Origin: Onchocerca lupi
Taxonomy: Eukaryota > Nematoda > Chromadorea > Rhabditida > Onchocercidae
Assembly (NCBI GenBank): GCA_028564675.1
Contig: JAOVVO010000210.1
Location: 50,572 to 114,571, forward strand
Direction of reading: 5' to 3'
Length of the DNA: 64,000 nt
The notes beneath the pieces are model-generated. The model was not told the DNA's origin, made no database searches, and saw only the letters and a program-made list of their open reading frames with translations. A program made the translations under genes and the position numbers. Below, one piece after another: positions 63,118 to 64,000 of the stretch. Position 1 is the first letter of the stretch; the number at the start of each line of letters is the position of its first letter.

Positions 63118-64000
63118 GTTGGTTTTTCAATTTTTTTTGAAAACTTTAATATTTCATATTCTACTTGTGGGTTGCAATGAAGTCCGAAATTTTTTTGTTA
63201 GAATAAGTTTTGTGAATCGATGCTTGCCTCGTGAAAAAAAAAAATGGATGGCATGCATGGGTCATTTTGCATTAGAAGACTCTAGTGAATGCATACCATT
63301 TCTCTTGAAGGTTCTAGCTAGGATTCTAAACTGTGTGAAAATAAACTGGATTTTTTTGAAGAGAAGCTGGAGGTAGATATCTTCTGAATTATCAGGTTAT
63401 TTTATTCTCTCTCTTATTGAAGTTGAAATACTACTGTTAAAGATGACAAAAATATGTAGCCAGTGATCCTTATCAGTTAATAATAGAACAGCAAATAAAC
63501 TTAAAAATCGTCTTGCAATGCTCACTGATGCAATTTCAAGCTTTGATGCAATTTCTCAAATTGCTGATATCACTGGCATACTGGGAGGCATTTGATGACA
63601 CTGAGGATGGCATGGATCATTAACGACATATTCTCGTTACCCTTTGCAGTTCCCATCTCGAGAGCAGATGTCTTACTGTCCTAATGTCATTCATGCATGC
63701 ATGCATGCGTCATTACAGGGTACACAGAATGAGTAAAGAGATTAGATTTCGGATGAGCTGTAAGAAGATTAAATAGCTCTTATTACAACTAAACTGCCAC
63801 TGCTAAATGCAATGCAAAGGGAAGGTATTAGGAGAATAGTGCCTTCAAATTACATTGAAACTTCATCCTTAGCGCATCTGTCCACAGAGACATGGGAAGA
63901 GTTTATGAACAGATGACACAAAATACTCTTAACAAATTCGAATTATCAAAAATTGATGAAATGCCAGGAAACATGGTCTTATGATATACATATATATATA
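63118..64000. other. Intron or 3' continuation of the Ig gene
   Basis: No further Ig exon was found between the donor at 63118 and the window end. A short ATGC tandem run lies near 63690-63708, and the window ends in a TA repeat. Confidence 0.45.

Noticed and set aside
1..64000. CRISPR arrays, bacterial operons or rRNA genes
   Set aside because: No spaced repeats, Shine-Dalgarno-led gene chains or rRNA motifs were seen; all genes are spliced eukaryotic genes.

Overview
The window looks like AT-rich, intron-rich DNA from a nematode, probably a parasitic spirurid or filarial type. The reasons are T-rich introns ending in TTTCAG, small exons in phase with one another, long poly-T and poly-A tracts, and a candidate trans-splice acceptor. 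The species cannot be named from the sequence. All five gene models lie on the + strand. I joined exons by hand using GT/AG boundaries, reading-phase agreement and family motifs, so start exons and a few junctions are uncertain and are flagged.

Layout. 1-2247: no convincing gene; one 20-bp hairpin. About 2248-5165: a ULK3-like Ser/Thr kinase with two C-terminal MIT-type helical regions and an unusual GC-AG intron. 5166-9734: gene-free. 9735-16206: a tetraspanin whose large extracellular loop is encoded by two successive pairs of duplicated, phase-0 exons. This is the most striking gene structure here, and it would allow four loop combinations. 16706-26920: a large uncharacterised TPR protein with some unresolved exons and two possible C-termini. 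About 26977-38856: a receptor with four YWTD propeller-EGF units, three LDLa modules, one transmembrane helix and a cytoplasmic tail of about 310 residues. That is the order and approximate size of LRP5/LRP6/Arrow, the Wnt co-receptor. 38857-57374: 18.5 kb with no recognisable gene, holding simple repeats and a diverged inverted repeat. 57375 onward: the 5' part of a secreted or surface protein with three Ig domains (IgLON/DIP/lachesin-like), running off the window.

Functional picture. ULK3-MIT kinases act around autophagy, ESCRT and Hedgehog-type signalling. The tetraspanin, the LRP5/6-like receptor and the Ig protein are cell-surface molecules. The tetraspanin, TPR and LRP genes are closely spaced in one orientation (about 0.5 kb, then less than 0.4 kb), so a nematode-type polycistronic unit is possible but unproven. 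The most interesting items are the doubly duplicated loop exons of the tetraspanin, and a nematode LRP5/6-like receptor whose tail lacks intact PPPSP motifs.
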